A stretch of DNA of 64,000 nucleotides from Paraburkholderia flava (GCF_004359985.1 NZ_SMRO01000004.1:459049-523048), one strand, 5' to 3'; shown: positions 43,247-52,139, counted from the first letter of the stretch. Notes: generated from the letters alone by a model not told the origin. Numbers and translations are program-made.

Positions 43247-44127
43247 TGCGCGGCGTCGATGACGGCTTGCAGCGACGGCGGCAGCGCCTGGCCGTTACCC
43301 GTCACGGTCGGCTTGACCACGTCGACGCCGTGTTCCTTCAACAGCGCGCGGCCCTTCTCGCTCAGCAGGAAGTTGACGAAGCGCGTTGCACCGGCGGAAT
43401 TCGGCGCGTCGGCGAGGATCGTCAGCGTGTAGCTTGCCTTCGCCTGCAGTTCCGGCGCCGGACGCAGCGACGGGATTTTCAGGTCGGAGGTTTCGGTCGA
43501 GTAGAAGAAACCCGCGTCGAGCTGGCCCGATTGCAGACGGCCGACCAGCGTTTCCTCAGGCAGCACCTGCTCGGGATTTTCCGGCGCGCCGAGCGTCTTC
43601 TCGACGAGGTCCGGCTGCTGATACAGCTGCGCGGCCTTCGTCATCATCTCGACGGTGAACGCACCCTTCGGATCGAGCTTCGGATCCGTGCGGCCGATGC
43701 GGATGCCCGGCTCCTGCAGCACCTTGTCCCAGCGCGTCGTCTTGAAGTCTTTCGCGAAGCGGCTCTTCGGGTTGTAGCCGATCATCAGCGGCGACTCCGC
43801 GAAATTCACGTACCAGCTCACATGATCGCCGTTCGCCGCGCCCATCAGGCTCGTATTGACCTTCGGGCTCGCACTGATGAACACGTCGCCGCGCCGCAGC
43901 TTGCCCTTGATCTCGTTCGCGATCTTGTTCGAACCGGCCGCGTAGCCACGGAAATGCAGGCCCGTTTCCTTCTCGAACGCCGGTCCGACACTGCGCTCCA
44001 TCAGATTCACCAGCGAGCCGGCGTACAGCACGTCGACGGTATCGTCCGCCGCGTACACGTTGCCCGCCGACGCAGCAGCCGCCGCAGCCGCGACGATCGC
44101 GATGGACATCAGCCATTTGCGCATCAT
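43243..44127 (-). CDS. ABC periplasmic oxyanion-binding protein (ModA/WtpA-like)
   Basis: A 294-aa exported protein. The signal peptide (MMRKWLMSIAIVAAAAAAASAGNVYA) precedes VDVLYAGSLVNLMERSVGPAFEKETGLHFRG, then GDVFISASPKVN and GFFYSTETSD, a pattern closest to WtpA-type tungstate/molybdate binders. GGGAAA lies before the ATG at 44127. It delivers substrate to the fused permease-ATPase encoded next. Tungstate versus molybdate cannot be settled by eye. Confidence 0.85.
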   Translation of the reverse strand: MMRKWLMSIAIVAAAAAAASAGNVYAADDTVDVLYAGSLVNLMERSVGPAFEKETGLHFRGYAAGSNKIANEIKGKLRRGDVFISASPKVNTSLMGAANGDHVSWYVNFAESPLMIGYNPKSRFAKDFKTTRWDKVLQEPGIRIGRTDPKLDPKGAFTVEMMTKAAQLYQQPDLVEKTLGAPENPEQVLPEETLVGRLQSGQLDAGFFYSTETSDLKIPSLRPAPELQAKASYTLTILADAPNSAGATRFVNFLLSEKGRALLKEHGVDVVKPTVTGNGQALPPSLQAVIDAAQ

Positions 44128-44141
44128 GAGATTTCCCGTAG

Positions 44142-44165
44142 CGTTATAAAGGCCCATATATTACG
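44142..44165 (-). promoter_or_regulatory. ModE-box-like operator
   Basis: CGTTATA-N10-TATTACG, an imperfect inverted repeat, sits 15 bases upstream of the binding-protein start. It resembles the ModE consensus of CGnTATAT-type half-sites. No ModE gene is in the window. The rest of the 318-base gap up to 44445 shows no other gene. Confidence 0.4.
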
Positions 44166-44445
44166 ACGTCTGAAGCGCGCGCGGCATGGGGTTGGACATA
44201 GTGTCGGTATAGAGGGATCGGAGGGCGCTTCGGCGCGTGTTGCCGGGTACGCTCGCGGTCCTTGCAACGCCGCGCGGAACACCGCAAAGTGGGACTTACA
44301 CGCCTTCCCGGCGTGCGTCGTCGCGTGCTATCGTTTAAGCACATCGAGCGGAGAGGGCCGCGCGTCGAACGGGGTTCGCATGCGGCTAAATGTCTCACGC
44401 AATCGAACCGGATTCACGAAGGGATTCACCACTGCGAGCGTCGCC

Positions 44446-44811
44446 ATGAGTGATGTGCGCCACCATCTGAGCCCACGCGACCGCACCGAGCTGCTGTGCT
44501 GGCTGACCTGCGGAAGCCTCGGTGCCTTCTATCTGAACGAGTCCTGGCCGGACGCGTCGTTTCACGTGCAGGCCGCGCACAAGTGGCTCGACCGGCACCG
44601 GTGCGAAGCCGACTGGCTGAGCGTCGCGCGGCTGTCTGCACTTGCGCTCGAAATCGCGCGACAGCACGCGTGGTTCATCGACGCGGCATGGGCACGCGAC
44701 GCCGTCGAGGAAATTCTCGACACCGACGATCTGAACTTTGAAGCGCGGCTGGTTGTCCAGGTGCTGGCGGACTGCGAACGCGCGCTGGCGGAGAAGCGGC
44801 CGAATGACTGA
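44446..44811 (+). CDS. Hypothetical protein, 121 aa
   Basis: A small acidic helical protein (SPRDRTELLCWLTCGSLGAFYLNESWPDASFHVQAAHKWLDRHRCEADWLSVARLSALALEI...). It has no signal peptide or metal motif. The ATG at 44446 is chosen by the start of the conserved-looking part; an in-frame ATG at 44380 would add 22 residues, and neither has a strong ribosome site. It converges on the SDR gene at 44826. Function unknown. Confidence 0.6.
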   Translation: MSDVRHHLSPRDRTELLCWLTCGSLGAFYLNESWPDASFHVQAAHKWLDRHRCEADWLSVARLSALALEIARQHAWFIDAAWARDAVEEILDTDDLNFEARLVVQVLADCERALAEKRPND

Positions 44812-44825
44812 GCGCCAGTCGATCG

Positions 44826-45416
44826 TCAGCGCCCCGGCGACAGAATCATCCCGTTGATCGAGCACTCCACCGCATCGACATACGACTGCGCGACGACCTG
44901 AGCGGGTAAGCCCGGCGTCGGGTCGAGCTTCAACTGCAGCAGCGTCTCGCGGACCCAGCCGGGGCTCACCGCATTCACGCGCAGACCGCGCGGCAGATCC
45001 GGCGCCGCGCCCTTCACGAAACCCTCCAGCCCTTCATTGACCAGACGACCGAGCGCGCTGCCTTTGAGCGGCCCGTCGAAACGGCCGCTCGTCAGCGTGA
45101 CCGAGCCGCCGTCGCGCAACGACGTCAGCCCGTGACGAACCAGCGCGATCTGGCCGAGCAATTTGGCCTGCATCCCTTCGCGGATGAAGTCTTCGGTCAG
45201 ATAGTCGAGCGGACAGAGCGGCGCGCTCGCCGCACAGCAGACGATCGCATCGATCGCGCCGATCTGTGAGAACAGCGCATCGATCGAACGGGCGTCGGTG
45301 AGATCGATTTTCAACGCGCCATTGCGCGACGCACGCACGATCTCGTGACGCGCTTCCAGCCGCGCCGCGACCGCCGTTCCGATCGTGCCACCCGCGCCGA
45401 TCAACAGGATCTTCAT
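44826..45416 (-). CDS. Short atypical SDR-fold protein
   Basis: A 196-aa protein with a Rossmann start (MKILLIGAGGTIGTAVAARLE) and SDR core (VNAVSPGWVRETLLQ). The Ser is present (LTSGRFDG), but the YxxxK pair is replaced by SALGRLVNEGLEGF, as in a known group of short SDR relatives, so classical dehydrogenase chemistry is doubtful. It lies 39 bases downstream of ilvA on the same strand and is probably co-transcribed. Confidence 0.8.
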   Translation of the reverse strand: MKILLIGAGGTIGTAVAARLEARHEIVRASRNGALKIDLTDARSIDALFSQIGAIDAIVCCAASAPLCPLDYLTEDFIREGMQAKLLGQIALVRHGLTSLRDGGSVTLTSGRFDGPLKGSALGRLVNEGLEGFVKGAAPDLPRGLRVNAVSPGWVRETLLQLKLDPTPGLPAQVVAQSYVDAVECSINGMILSPGR

Positions 45417-45455
45417 CGGACTCTCCTTGCGGCGTATGCCGCGCTTCCTTCGTGA

Positions 45456-47060
45456 CTACCGGCAGCCGAGAAACAGCTTGTACACCGGATTGTCGCTCTC
45501 TTCCCAGTACGGGTAACCGAGCGTCGCGAGAAAGCGGACGAATTCGGCGTGATCGGTGTCGGGTACCTGGATGCCGACCAGGATCGAACTGTAGTCGGCG
45601 CCCTGGTTCCGATAGTGGAACAGGCTGATGTTCCAGTCCGGCGCCATCGACGACAGGAACTTCATCAGCGCGCCGGGACGCTCCGGAAACTCGAAGCGGA
45701 ACATCCGCTCGTCGCGTGCGAGCGGCGAGCGTCCGCCCACCATGTAGCGGATGTGCTGCTTCGACAGTTCATCGCCCGTCAGGTCGACGGTCGCGAAGCC
45801 GTGTGCCTCGAAGCTCGCCGCGATCTGCGCCGGCTCCTCGCGGTTGCGGATCTGCACGCCGACGAAGATGTGGGCGGCCTGCGCATCGGCGATCCGGTAG
45901 TTGAATTCCGTGACGCTGCGCGTGCTGCCCACCAGTTCGCAGAAACGCCGGAAGCTGCCGCGTGCTTCGGGGATCGTCACCGCGAACACCGCCTCGCGCG
46001 CTTCACCCACTTCCGCACGCTCCGCGACGAAGCGCATCCGGTCGAAGTTCATGTTCGCGCCGGAGGTGACGGCCACCAGCGTCTGTCCTTCGATCCCTTC
46101 GCGCTCCGCGTACTGCTTGGCTCCCGCCACCGATAAGGCACCGGCCGGCTCAAGCACACTCCGCGTGTCCTGGAACACGTCCTTGATCGCAGCGCACAGC
46201 GCGTCGGTGTCCACCACCAGTACGTCGTCCAGATACGCCTGACACAGCCGGAACGTTTCCTCGCCGACGAGCTTCACAGCCGTGCCATCGGAGAACAGAC
46301 CGACTTCAGCAAGCGTGACCCGCTCGCCTGCCTTCAGCGACTGCGCCATCGCACATGAGTCTTCGGTCTGTACGCCGATCACCTTGATCTCGGGGCGCAC
46401 CGCTTTCACGTACGCGGCGATCCCTGCGGCGAGCCCACCCCCGCCGATCGGTACGAAGATCGCGTGGATTGGTCCCTGGTGCTGGCTGAGGATTTCCATC
46501 GCGACGGTTCCCTGACCGGCGATCACGTGCGGATCGTCGAACGGGTGGACGAAGGTCAGGCCACGCTCCTGCTGCAATTGCAGCGCGTGTGCATACGCAT
46601 CGCTGTACGACTCGCCGATCTGCACGACCTCAACGGTCGGACCGCCGTGCGCGCGTACTGCGTCGACCTTCAACTGCGGCGTGGTCACGGGCACCACGAT
46701 TACCGCCTTCACACCCATGCGTGCCGCCGATAGCGCGACACCCTGCGCATGATTGCCCGCCGACGCGGTAATCACACCACGTGCGAGCGCATCGGGCTCG
46801 ATGTGGGCCATTCGGTTATAAGCGCCGCGCAGCTTGAACGAGAACACCGGCTGGTTGTCCTCGCGCTTCAGATAGACCGTGTTGCCCAGTCGTGCCGACA
46901 GCGCACGCGCCGGTTCCAGCTCCGTCTCGCGCGCAACGTCGTACACCTTCGCGGTGAGGATTTTTTTCAGGTAGTCGTAGGGCGCGGGAACGGCGTCGGT
47001 ATCCGTGTCGGTGTCGACGGTTTCCGTGCGCTCGGGCGCGAGGACAGCAAGTGAGGACAA
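45456..47060 (-). CDS. ilvA: Threonine ammonia-lyase, biosynthetic (threonine deaminase)
   Basis: Converts threonine to 2-oxobutyrate, the first committed step to isoleucine; about 534 aa. The PLP Lys lies in SFKLRGAYN (about residue 76), the phosphate loop is IGGGGLAAGIAAYVKA, and the C terminus carries two ACT-like regulatory domains (FRRFCELVGSTRSVTEFNYR..., FRFEFPERPGALMKFL), so Ile/Val allostery is expected. The TTG at 47060 has AGGAG 6 bases upstream; a GTG at 47090 has none. An attenuator and an Ile-rich leader peptide lie upstream. Confidence 0.93.
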   Translation of the reverse strand: MSSLAVLAPERTETVDTDTDTDAVPAPYDYLKKILTAKVYDVARETELEPARALSARLGNTVYLKREDNQPVFSFKLRGAYNRMAHIEPDALARGVITASAGNHAQGVALSAARMGVKAVIVVPVTTPQLKVDAVRAHGGPTVEVVQIGESYSDAYAHALQLQQERGLTFVHPFDDPHVIAGQGTVAMEILSQHQGPIHAIFVPIGGGGLAAGIAAYVKAVRPEIKVIGVQTEDSCAMAQSLKAGERVTLAEVGLFSDGTAVKLVGEETFRLCQAYLDDVLVVDTDALCAAIKDVFQDTRSVLEPAGALSVAGAKQYAEREGIEGQTLVAVTSGANMNFDRMRFVAERAEVGEAREAVFAVTIPEARGSFRRFCELVGSTRSVTEFNYRIADAQAAHIFVGVQIRNREEPAQIAASFEAHGFATVDLTGDELSKQHIRYMVGGRSPLARDERMFRFEFPERPGALMKFLSSMAPDWNISLFHYRNQGADYSSILVGIQVPDTDHAEFVRFLATLGYPYWEESDNPVYKLFLGCR

Positions 47061-47100
47061 GGCAAACTCCTGGTTCGAAAGGTTCAGCACCAGGAGGCGG

Positions 47101-47130
47101 AAACAAAAAACCCGCCTCGTGGGGCGGGTT
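47101..47130 (-). terminator. ilvA attenuator terminator
   Basis: On the minus strand AACCCGCC-N6-GGCGGGTT (47130-47109) forms a perfect 8-bp stem followed by TTTTTTGTTT. It lies between the leader peptide and ilvA. Its 5' arm can instead pair, all 8 positions including one G-U, with GGTGGGTT at 47164-47157, which overlaps the last leader codons. This is a classical terminator/antiterminator switch. Confidence 0.85.
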
Positions 47131-47154
47131 GTTGTGCAGACCGTAAGACGCGCG

Positions 47155-47217
47155 CTAACCCACCATTCGTAGAATGGAGCGAATAATCAGCGCGATCGGA
47201 TGGGCCTGGCGGTTCAT
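47155..47217 (-). CDS. ilvA leader peptide (Ile-rich, attenuation)
   Basis: A 20-codon frame, ATG at 47217 to TAG at 47155. Ile is found at codons 8 (ATC), 11, 12 and 15 (ATT), with Leu at 10 and 16 and Val at 19: 4 Ile in 20. It is followed at once by the antiterminator/terminator segments of the ilvA attenuator. Ribosome stalling at Ile codons when charged Ile-tRNA is scarce should free the antiterminator and let transcription reach ilvA. The ribosome site is weak (GAAGAT). Confidence 0.75.
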   Translation of the reverse strand: MNRQAHPIALIIRSILRMVG

Positions 47218-47267
47218 GGGTTCGATCTTCGTCGATCGGTGGATGGGTTGTCAATCCCGGGCTGCAA

Positions 47268-47882
47268 TCATTTCGTTCGCGACAGCGCGAGCCACAGCCC
47301 ACCGCCGATCAACGTCGCGCCGCTCGCGCGACTCATCCAGCGCACCCGCCGACGCGACAACGACGCCCCCGCGCGCGAACCGAGCAGCGCGTACGAGCTG
47401 TCGGACAGCGCGGCGACGACCATCGACGTCGCGCCCATGATCAGCACCTGCACCGTGAAGCCGCGAGCCGGATCGATGAACTGCGGGAAGAACGCGCCGA
47501 AGAACAGCAGCGTCTTCGGATTGCTGAGCGACACCACGAAGCCCTGCAGAAAGAATCCGCCGCGCGGTTTGCGGGGCGCGGACCCTGCATCAAGATCGCC
47601 GGAAGCCGTCAGCAGTTTCCAGCCGAGCCACACCAGATAAGCCGCGCCGGCAAGACGCACCCACGTGAACCACTCGCCCATCGCCGCGACCAGCGACGAC
47701 AACCCGAGCAGCACGACGCCCACCATCACGACGAGCCCGACCTGAATTCCCGCGACGTTCAGCAGCCCCGCACGGCGTCCATGACGCATGCTGTTCGCGA
47801 CGACCAGCGTCACCGCCGGACCCGGCACGATCACGATGACGATGCAGGCCAGCAGAAAAGCGAGATAGACGGACAGGGACAT
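47268..47882 (-). CDS. LysE/RhtB-family amino-acid exporter
   Basis: A 204-aa inner-membrane protein with about six helices. Hallmarks are the N-terminal FLLACIVIVIVPGPAVTLVVANSMRHGRRAGLLNVAGIQVG and the conserved SNPKTLLFFGAFFPQF. It exports amino acids or analogues. The gene ends 51 bases before the ilvA leader peptide on the same strand, so its transcript may also meet the attenuator. An efflux link to threonine or branched-chain pools is inferred from position only. Confidence 0.9.
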   Translation of the reverse strand: MSLSVYLAFLLACIVIVIVPGPAVTLVVANSMRHGRRAGLLNVAGIQVGLVVMVGVVLLGLSSLVAAMGEWFTWVRLAGAAYLVWLGWKLLTASGDLDAGSAPRKPRGGFFLQGFVVSLSNPKTLLFFGAFFPQFIDPARGFTVQVLIMGATSMVVAALSDSSYALLGSRAGASLSRRRVRWMSRASGATLIGGGLWLALSRTK

Positions 47883-47981
47883 GACAGGCTCCGGCGAAGG
47901 GTGGCAGTGACGATGAGCCTATCGTCTCATCGGGCGGCGGGCATTTCAACTGCTGCGCTTCGTAGTCACGTCACTGCGAGG

Positions 47982-48245
47982 TCACGTGAAATGCCGCTTC
48001 ATCTCATCCTGAAAACAGCCCGACCCATCCTGCGCGGCGCGGCCGTCCTTCAGCGCGGCAAGCAACGACGCCGGAAATCGATCGTCGCCGATATCGGCCA
48101 CCCGTTGCAGGATCTCGTCCTGCGCGTCGCGCCGAAATTGCGCGATCTGTTCGGCGGAATCGCGCCGCCACTCGAAACCCTTGTCGTTGTACATCGCGAC
48201 GCTGCCGAGCAGGTCGATCAGTTTTTGCACCTGCGATTCAGCCAC
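47982..48245 (-). CDS. Small hypothetical protein, 87 aa
   Basis: Starts at a GTG with GGGGAGAG upstream. It is acidic and helical (QKLIDLLGSVAMYNDKGFEWRRDSAEQIAQFRRDAQDEILQRVADI), soluble, with no membrane segment. I do not recognise the family. It lies on the same strand as the hypothetical gene at 48372, 126 bases downstream of it. Confidence 0.65.
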   Translation of the reverse strand: MAESQVQKLIDLLGSVAMYNDKGFEWRRDSAEQIAQFRRDAQDEILQRVADIGDDRFPASLLAALKDGRAAQDGSGCFQDEMKRHFT

Positions 48246-48371
48246 GTCTCTCTCCCCTCGACCGACTTATCCCCATCTTCTGTTCGCAACACTGTGGATA
48301 AGCGGCTGCAATCCCACGTAACCGCTTGATCCTGAACGACTGTGTGCGCGCGGCGCGCGGATGGGCACACG

Positions 48372-48854
48372 CTATGCGCAAAGCGAAAACGCCTCGCGAC
48401 GCGCAATCTCGTCGTTGCCGTACACGCCCGCAGCAGTGCAGTCGGTCGCGACGCATTCGAACGTGCTGTCCTGAAACGTGAACACGAAGTGGCGCAGGCG
48501 GTTCGTCTCCGACGGCGGCCCCCACGAATCTCGCACCAGCGAAGCGTTCAGCACTTCGTGCGCCGCATACGGACGCAGCCCGCGCGACGCGAGCGGATGC
48601 GCAGCGAGATCACCATCGTGCGGCGGCCCGAACTGATGGAACGCCGCGTCGCTCAGCACGACGACGCAGAACGGCTCGTCGTCTTCGGCGAACGGGCCGA
48701 GCCGGTCGTACTCGCTCTCACCGATCCGGTATGCGATCGCCACGCGCCGCTCGTTGGCGACCATGAAAGGGTCCGACGCATCGGCGGCGGGAACGGGAAC
48801 GTCATCGAGCAGGACCACGTGGTCTTCGTCGGTGGAATCGACGGCTTCGGTCAT
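48372..48854 (-). CDS. Hypothetical protein, 160 aa
   Basis: A soluble acidic protein with a long disordered N terminus (TEAVDSTDEDHVVLLDDVPVPAADASDPF) and a compact beta-rich remainder (CVVVLSDAAFHQFGPP..., HFVFTFQDSTFECVATDCTAAGVYG) that ends in ALFSLCA-like sequence. No motif was recognised. It is divergent from the UDG-like gene, with 189 bases between that show nothing identifiable. Confidence 0.65.
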   Translation of the reverse strand: MTEAVDSTDEDHVVLLDDVPVPAADASDPFMVANERRVAIAYRIGESEYDRLGPFAEDDEPFCVVVLSDAAFHQFGPPHDGDLAAHPLASRGLRPYAAHEVLNASLVRDSWGPPSETNRLRHFVFTFQDSTFECVATDCTAAGVYGNDEIARREAFSLCA

Positions 48855-49043
48855 CGGGTTTTACCTTTTACCTTTCACTTGACAGCGTTGAACGGGGTGC
48901 GGCATCGCGGCGGCGCTGCAACGCGAAGACCACCACGACGAAAGCCTGAAAGTAATGCCGCTGGACGATGGCCGTCAACAACCGGTGACGCGCGTTACAC
49001 TGCGCGAGTCAGCCTTACCCCCATCGTTTCAGTCCTTGTCCTG

Positions 49044-49643
49044 ATGAGCACCTCGCCTCGCACCGCCCTCTCCACCCTGCTACGCGACATCCGCGCGTGC
49101 ACCGTCTGCGCCGCGCATCTTCCGCTCGGGCCACGGCCGATCGTGCGTGCATCGGTGGATGCGCGCGTGCTGATCGTCGGCCAGGCGCCCGGTGCGCGCG
49201 TGCATGCGAGCGGCATTCCGTGGGACGACGCGAGCGGCAAGCGGCTGCGTCAATGGCTCGGCGTCGACGATGCAACCTTCTACGACGAGACCCGCATCGC
49301 ACTTGTGCCGATGGGCTTCTGCTATCCGGGCAAAGGACGCAGCGGCGACAATCCACCGCGTCCCGAGTGCGCGCCGCTGTGGTTCGAGCGGCTGCGCTCG
49401 GCGATGCCGCGTATCGAACTGACGGTGCTGATCGGTCAGTATGCGCAGCGGCATGTGCTCGGTGCTCAGCGCCATGTGTCACTGACCGAGACGGTCGCCG
49501 CGTGGCGCGAGCATGGCCCGTCGATGGTCGCGCTGCCGCATCCGTCGCCGCGCAATATCGCGTGGTTCAAGCGTCATCCGTGGTTTGATGACGAGATCGT
49601 GCCGATGTTGCGCGAGCGGGTCGCGGAGGTTTTGGTGGAGTGA
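49044..49643 (+). CDS. Uracil-DNA glycosylase-superfamily protein
   Basis: A 199-aa protein of the UDG fold. The catalytic-site loop is VLIVGQAPGARVHASGIPWDDASG, followed by IALVPMGFCYPGKG and the C-terminal MVALPHPSPRNIAWFKRHPWF, analogous to motif B (HPSP). An N-terminal CxxC (CTVC) is present, but the full four-Cys cluster of UDG families 4/5 is not evident. A DNA base-excision role is inferred; the exact substrate is open. Confidence 0.82.
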   Translation: MSTSPRTALSTLLRDIRACTVCAAHLPLGPRPIVRASVDARVLIVGQAPGARVHASGIPWDDASGKRLRQWLGVDDATFYDETRIALVPMGFCYPGKGRSGDNPPRPECAPLWFERLRSAMPRIELTVLIGQYAQRHVLGAQRHVSLTETVAAWREHGPSMVALPHPSPRNIAWFKRHPWFDDEIVPMLRERVAEVLVE

Positions 49644-49678
49644 GGGGCGGCGGTGTTGCGATGGGCGTGTCGCCGCAT

Positions 49679-50137
49679 CTACAGCGAAAGCTTGTAGCCC
49701 TCATGACTCGCGACGAACCCGAGCCGATCGTAGAACCGCTGCGCATCGATACGGCGTTTGTCTGTCGTCAACTGCACAAGCCCACAACCGCGCGAACGGC
49801 ATTGATCGACGGCCCACTCGATCATCCGCTGCCCAAGACCGGAAGCACGGCGAGGCACCGCAACACGCACCGCTTCGATCTGGCCGCGCCACATGCCGTG
49901 CCGCGCGATGCCGGGAACGAACGAGAGCTGCAACGTCCCGATCACTTCGTCACCATCGACGGCCACCACCAGACGCTGGTTCTTATCCGCTTCGATCGCA
50001 TGAAAGCCGGCGACGTAGACGGCATCGAGCGGCGTCGAGAGATTCTCGCGCTCGTGGCCGAGTGAATCGTCTGCCAGCAGCGCGACGATCGCGGGAAGAT
50101 CGGCAAGCGTGGCCGAGCGGAAAACGATCTGTTCCAA
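49679..50137 (-). CDS. GNAT-family N-acetyltransferase
   Basis: A 152-aa enzyme. The start is a TTG with AGGAG 9 bases upstream and no better ATG. The GNAT core shows GTLQLSFVPG, IEAVRVAVPRRASGLGQRMIEWAVDQC (acetyl-CoA pyrophosphate loop RxxGxG) and RRIDAQRFYDRLGFVASHEG. The acceptor substrate is unknown. It converges on the UDG-like gene, 35 bases apart. Confidence 0.88.
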   Translation of the reverse strand: MEQIVFRSATLADLPAIVALLADDSLGHERENLSTPLDAVYVAGFHAIEADKNQRLVVAVDGDEVIGTLQLSFVPGIARHGMWRGQIEAVRVAVPRRASGLGQRMIEWAVDQCRSRGCGLVQLTTDKRRIDAQRFYDRLGFVASHEGYKLSL

Positions 50138-50498
50138 GTGCGAACTCCTGAAGCTTGAACAACTATCTTGCGTGGAAACGGTAGCCGAAGCCCCGTGGGT
50201 AAAACCTGAACGCCGCCAGCGGACTTGCAGGCTCGTCGCAGCGGTCGCGGCGCGCGTTCACCGGAAAGTCCGTGCGCGTCGCTCAGCGTATCGGCGATCG
50301 GGCAACCTGCACAGCCACACATCGAGGAAAGCGCTCCATTGTAATGACGTCCCGCCTCAAACAGCGATAACCGACCATTCGAATGGTATAGCCGCCGCAT
50401 ATATCAACTGCGTTTCGAATGTATTTTTCATCTGGATCGCGTTGCACTACGATGACGGCGCCCCACCGTTCGTTCGCCATCCGGCAAGGAGTATTCGA
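50138..50498. other. 361-base region with a perfect 14-bp palindrome
   Basis: No clear gene was found. ACCATTCGAATGGT (50374-50387) is a perfect palindrome 112 bases upstream of the hydrolase start and may be an operator or part of a promoter. The segment after it (50398-50435) is AT-rich. A leftward frame with several Cys codons overlaps the region but has no ribosome site or recognisable fold. Confidence 0.4.
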
Positions 50499-51335
50499 GT
50501 GCTTTCTCATCGCATCGCTGCGACCGTCGCGTCCGTCGCCGTCATCGCGGCCTGCTGGGCCCACACCGCGCAAGCCGCGCAGGACGAGTCCACACCACGC
50601 ATCGCCGTCACGCAGACCGTCGAAGACCTCCCGCTCGATAACGGCAACTTCCAGCGCGTGCTGTACTACGGGCCCGAATCCACGGTGCGCGGCGTGATCG
50701 TGATGTTTCCCGGCGGCGCCGACGACATCGGCATCGAACGCAACGGCACGATCCGCGAAGGCAACAACTTTCTCGTGCGGACCCGCGAACGCTGGGCACG
50801 CAAGGGCTATGCGGTGGTCATCGTCGATGCGCTCGATCGTCAGTCGATGCGCGGTCAGCGCAGCACGTCCGCGTACGTCCCGGTGCTGAAGAAGATCGTC
50901 GCGTTCGCGCACCGGCACACCGATGCGCCGGTCTGGGCGATGGGCACGAGCCAGGGATCGATCGCCGCGATGAGCGCCGCGTCGCATGCGGAGCCGGGCC
51001 AGCTTGCGGGCGTCGTACTGACGGAATCCGTGTCGATCCTGGGCCGCTCGGGTGAGACGGTATTCGATGCGCAGCCGGAAAACGTCCGCGTGCCCGCGCT
51101 CGTCGTCGCGAATGCCAGCGACGCCTGCAAGGTCGCGCTGCCGACGATGGCCGACAAGATCGCGAAATCGATGCGCAACACGCACGTTACCGTGCTGCAC
51201 GAACAGGGCGGCGACGCCGCGACGCCGAACACCTGCGGGTCGCTGTCGCCGCACGGCTACTATGGGATCGAGGACAAGGTCATCGACGACATCGTGGGCT
51301 GGATGCGCGAGACGGAAAAGGCATCGACGAACTGA
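50499..51335 (+). CDS. Secreted alpha/beta-hydrolase
   Basis: A 278-aa exported protein. It starts at a GTG with AAGGAG 7 bases upstream; the signal peptide (LSHRIAATVASVAVIAACWAHTAQA) is cleaved before AQDES. GVIVMFPGGADDIG gives the oxyanion region, and the nucleophile elbow is VWAMGTSQGSIAA. The late His is in CGSLSPHGYYG. Substrate unknown. No clear operon partner. Confidence 0.82.
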   Translation: MLSHRIAATVASVAVIAACWAHTAQAAQDESTPRIAVTQTVEDLPLDNGNFQRVLYYGPESTVRGVIVMFPGGADDIGIERNGTIREGNNFLVRTRERWARKGYAVVIVDALDRQSMRGQRSTSAYVPVLKKIVAFAHRHTDAPVWAMGTSQGSIAAMSAASHAEPGQLAGVVLTESVSILGRSGETVFDAQPENVRVPALVVANASDACKVALPTMADKIAKSMRNTHVTVLHEQGGDAATPNTCGSLSPHGYYGIEDKVIDDIVGWMRETEKASTN

Positions 51336-51488
51336 AGCAAACTGACGCGCATTGAAACGCATCGAAGCGAATTAAAGAGCAAGACCCGGAGTGTACGAAC
51401 GTGGTATCGGGACTAACGTAGCGGTATGGGTGCAGCGCAGTCGCCGCGCCCCCCACCACCGATACTGATTTCGATTCCGGGAGCCGTC

Positions 51489-52025
51489 ATGAAGCTTCAT
51501 CTGACCACGATCGCCACGCCGCTCGACGACATGCTGCTCGTCACCGACGAGTCCGCGCATATTCACGCATTCGAATTCGCCGATCACCGCGCGCGGCTGC
51601 ATCGTCTGCTGCGCGCACGCTACGACACCTACGAACTGATCGACGCGCCGCCGTCGCCCACACACGTCACGGCAATCGACCGCTACTTCGCCGGCGATCT
51701 GCACGCGCTCGATTCGCTCGTCACCGATACCGCAGGCTCCGATCTCGAACGCCGCGTATGGGTTGCACTGCTCGAGATCCCACCAGGCCGCACGAAAACT
51801 TATGGCGAACTCGCACGCGCACTCGGCTTCACCGATCCGCGCGCAGCGATCGATATCGGTGCGGCCGTCGGCGCGAATCCGGTCGAGGTGATCGTGCCGT
51901 GTCATCGCGTGATCGGCAGCAACGGTGAACTGAAGGGTTATGCAGGCGGCCCGCATCGCAAGCGCTGGCTGCTCGAACATGAAGGCGCGCTGGCTCCGGT
52001 GAACGATCTGTTTGCTGCACGTTGA
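51489..52025 (+). CDS. ogt: Methylated-DNA--protein-cysteine S-methyltransferase (Ogt type)
   Basis: A 178-aa suicide repair protein that removes O6-alkyl groups from guanine. It contains the ERRVWVALLEIPPGRTKTYGELARALG helix-turn-helix and the acceptor-site motif VEVIVPCHRVIGSNG with Cys138, then GYAGGPHRKRWLLEHEG. GGGAG precedes the ATG at 51489. No N-terminal Ada domain is present, so this is Ogt rather than Ada. A candidate 6S RNA gene follows. Confidence 0.92.
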   Translation: MKLHLTTIATPLDDMLLVTDESAHIHAFEFADHRARLHRLLRARYDTYELIDAPPSPTHVTAIDRYFAGDLHALDSLVTDTAGSDLERRVWVALLEIPPGRTKTYGELARALGFTDPRAAIDIGAAVGANPVEVIVPCHRVIGSNGELKGYAGGPHRKRWLLEHEGALAPVNDLFAAR

Positions 52026-52139
52026 GCAAAGACGTCATGCCGCGATGCCGATCGGCGTTGCTCAGACGTCACGCCATCGCATCGCGTGTGCGGTAGCGTA
52101 CACATCGAACGCCCCGCTCCGCGGTTCGCGAATCCGAAG

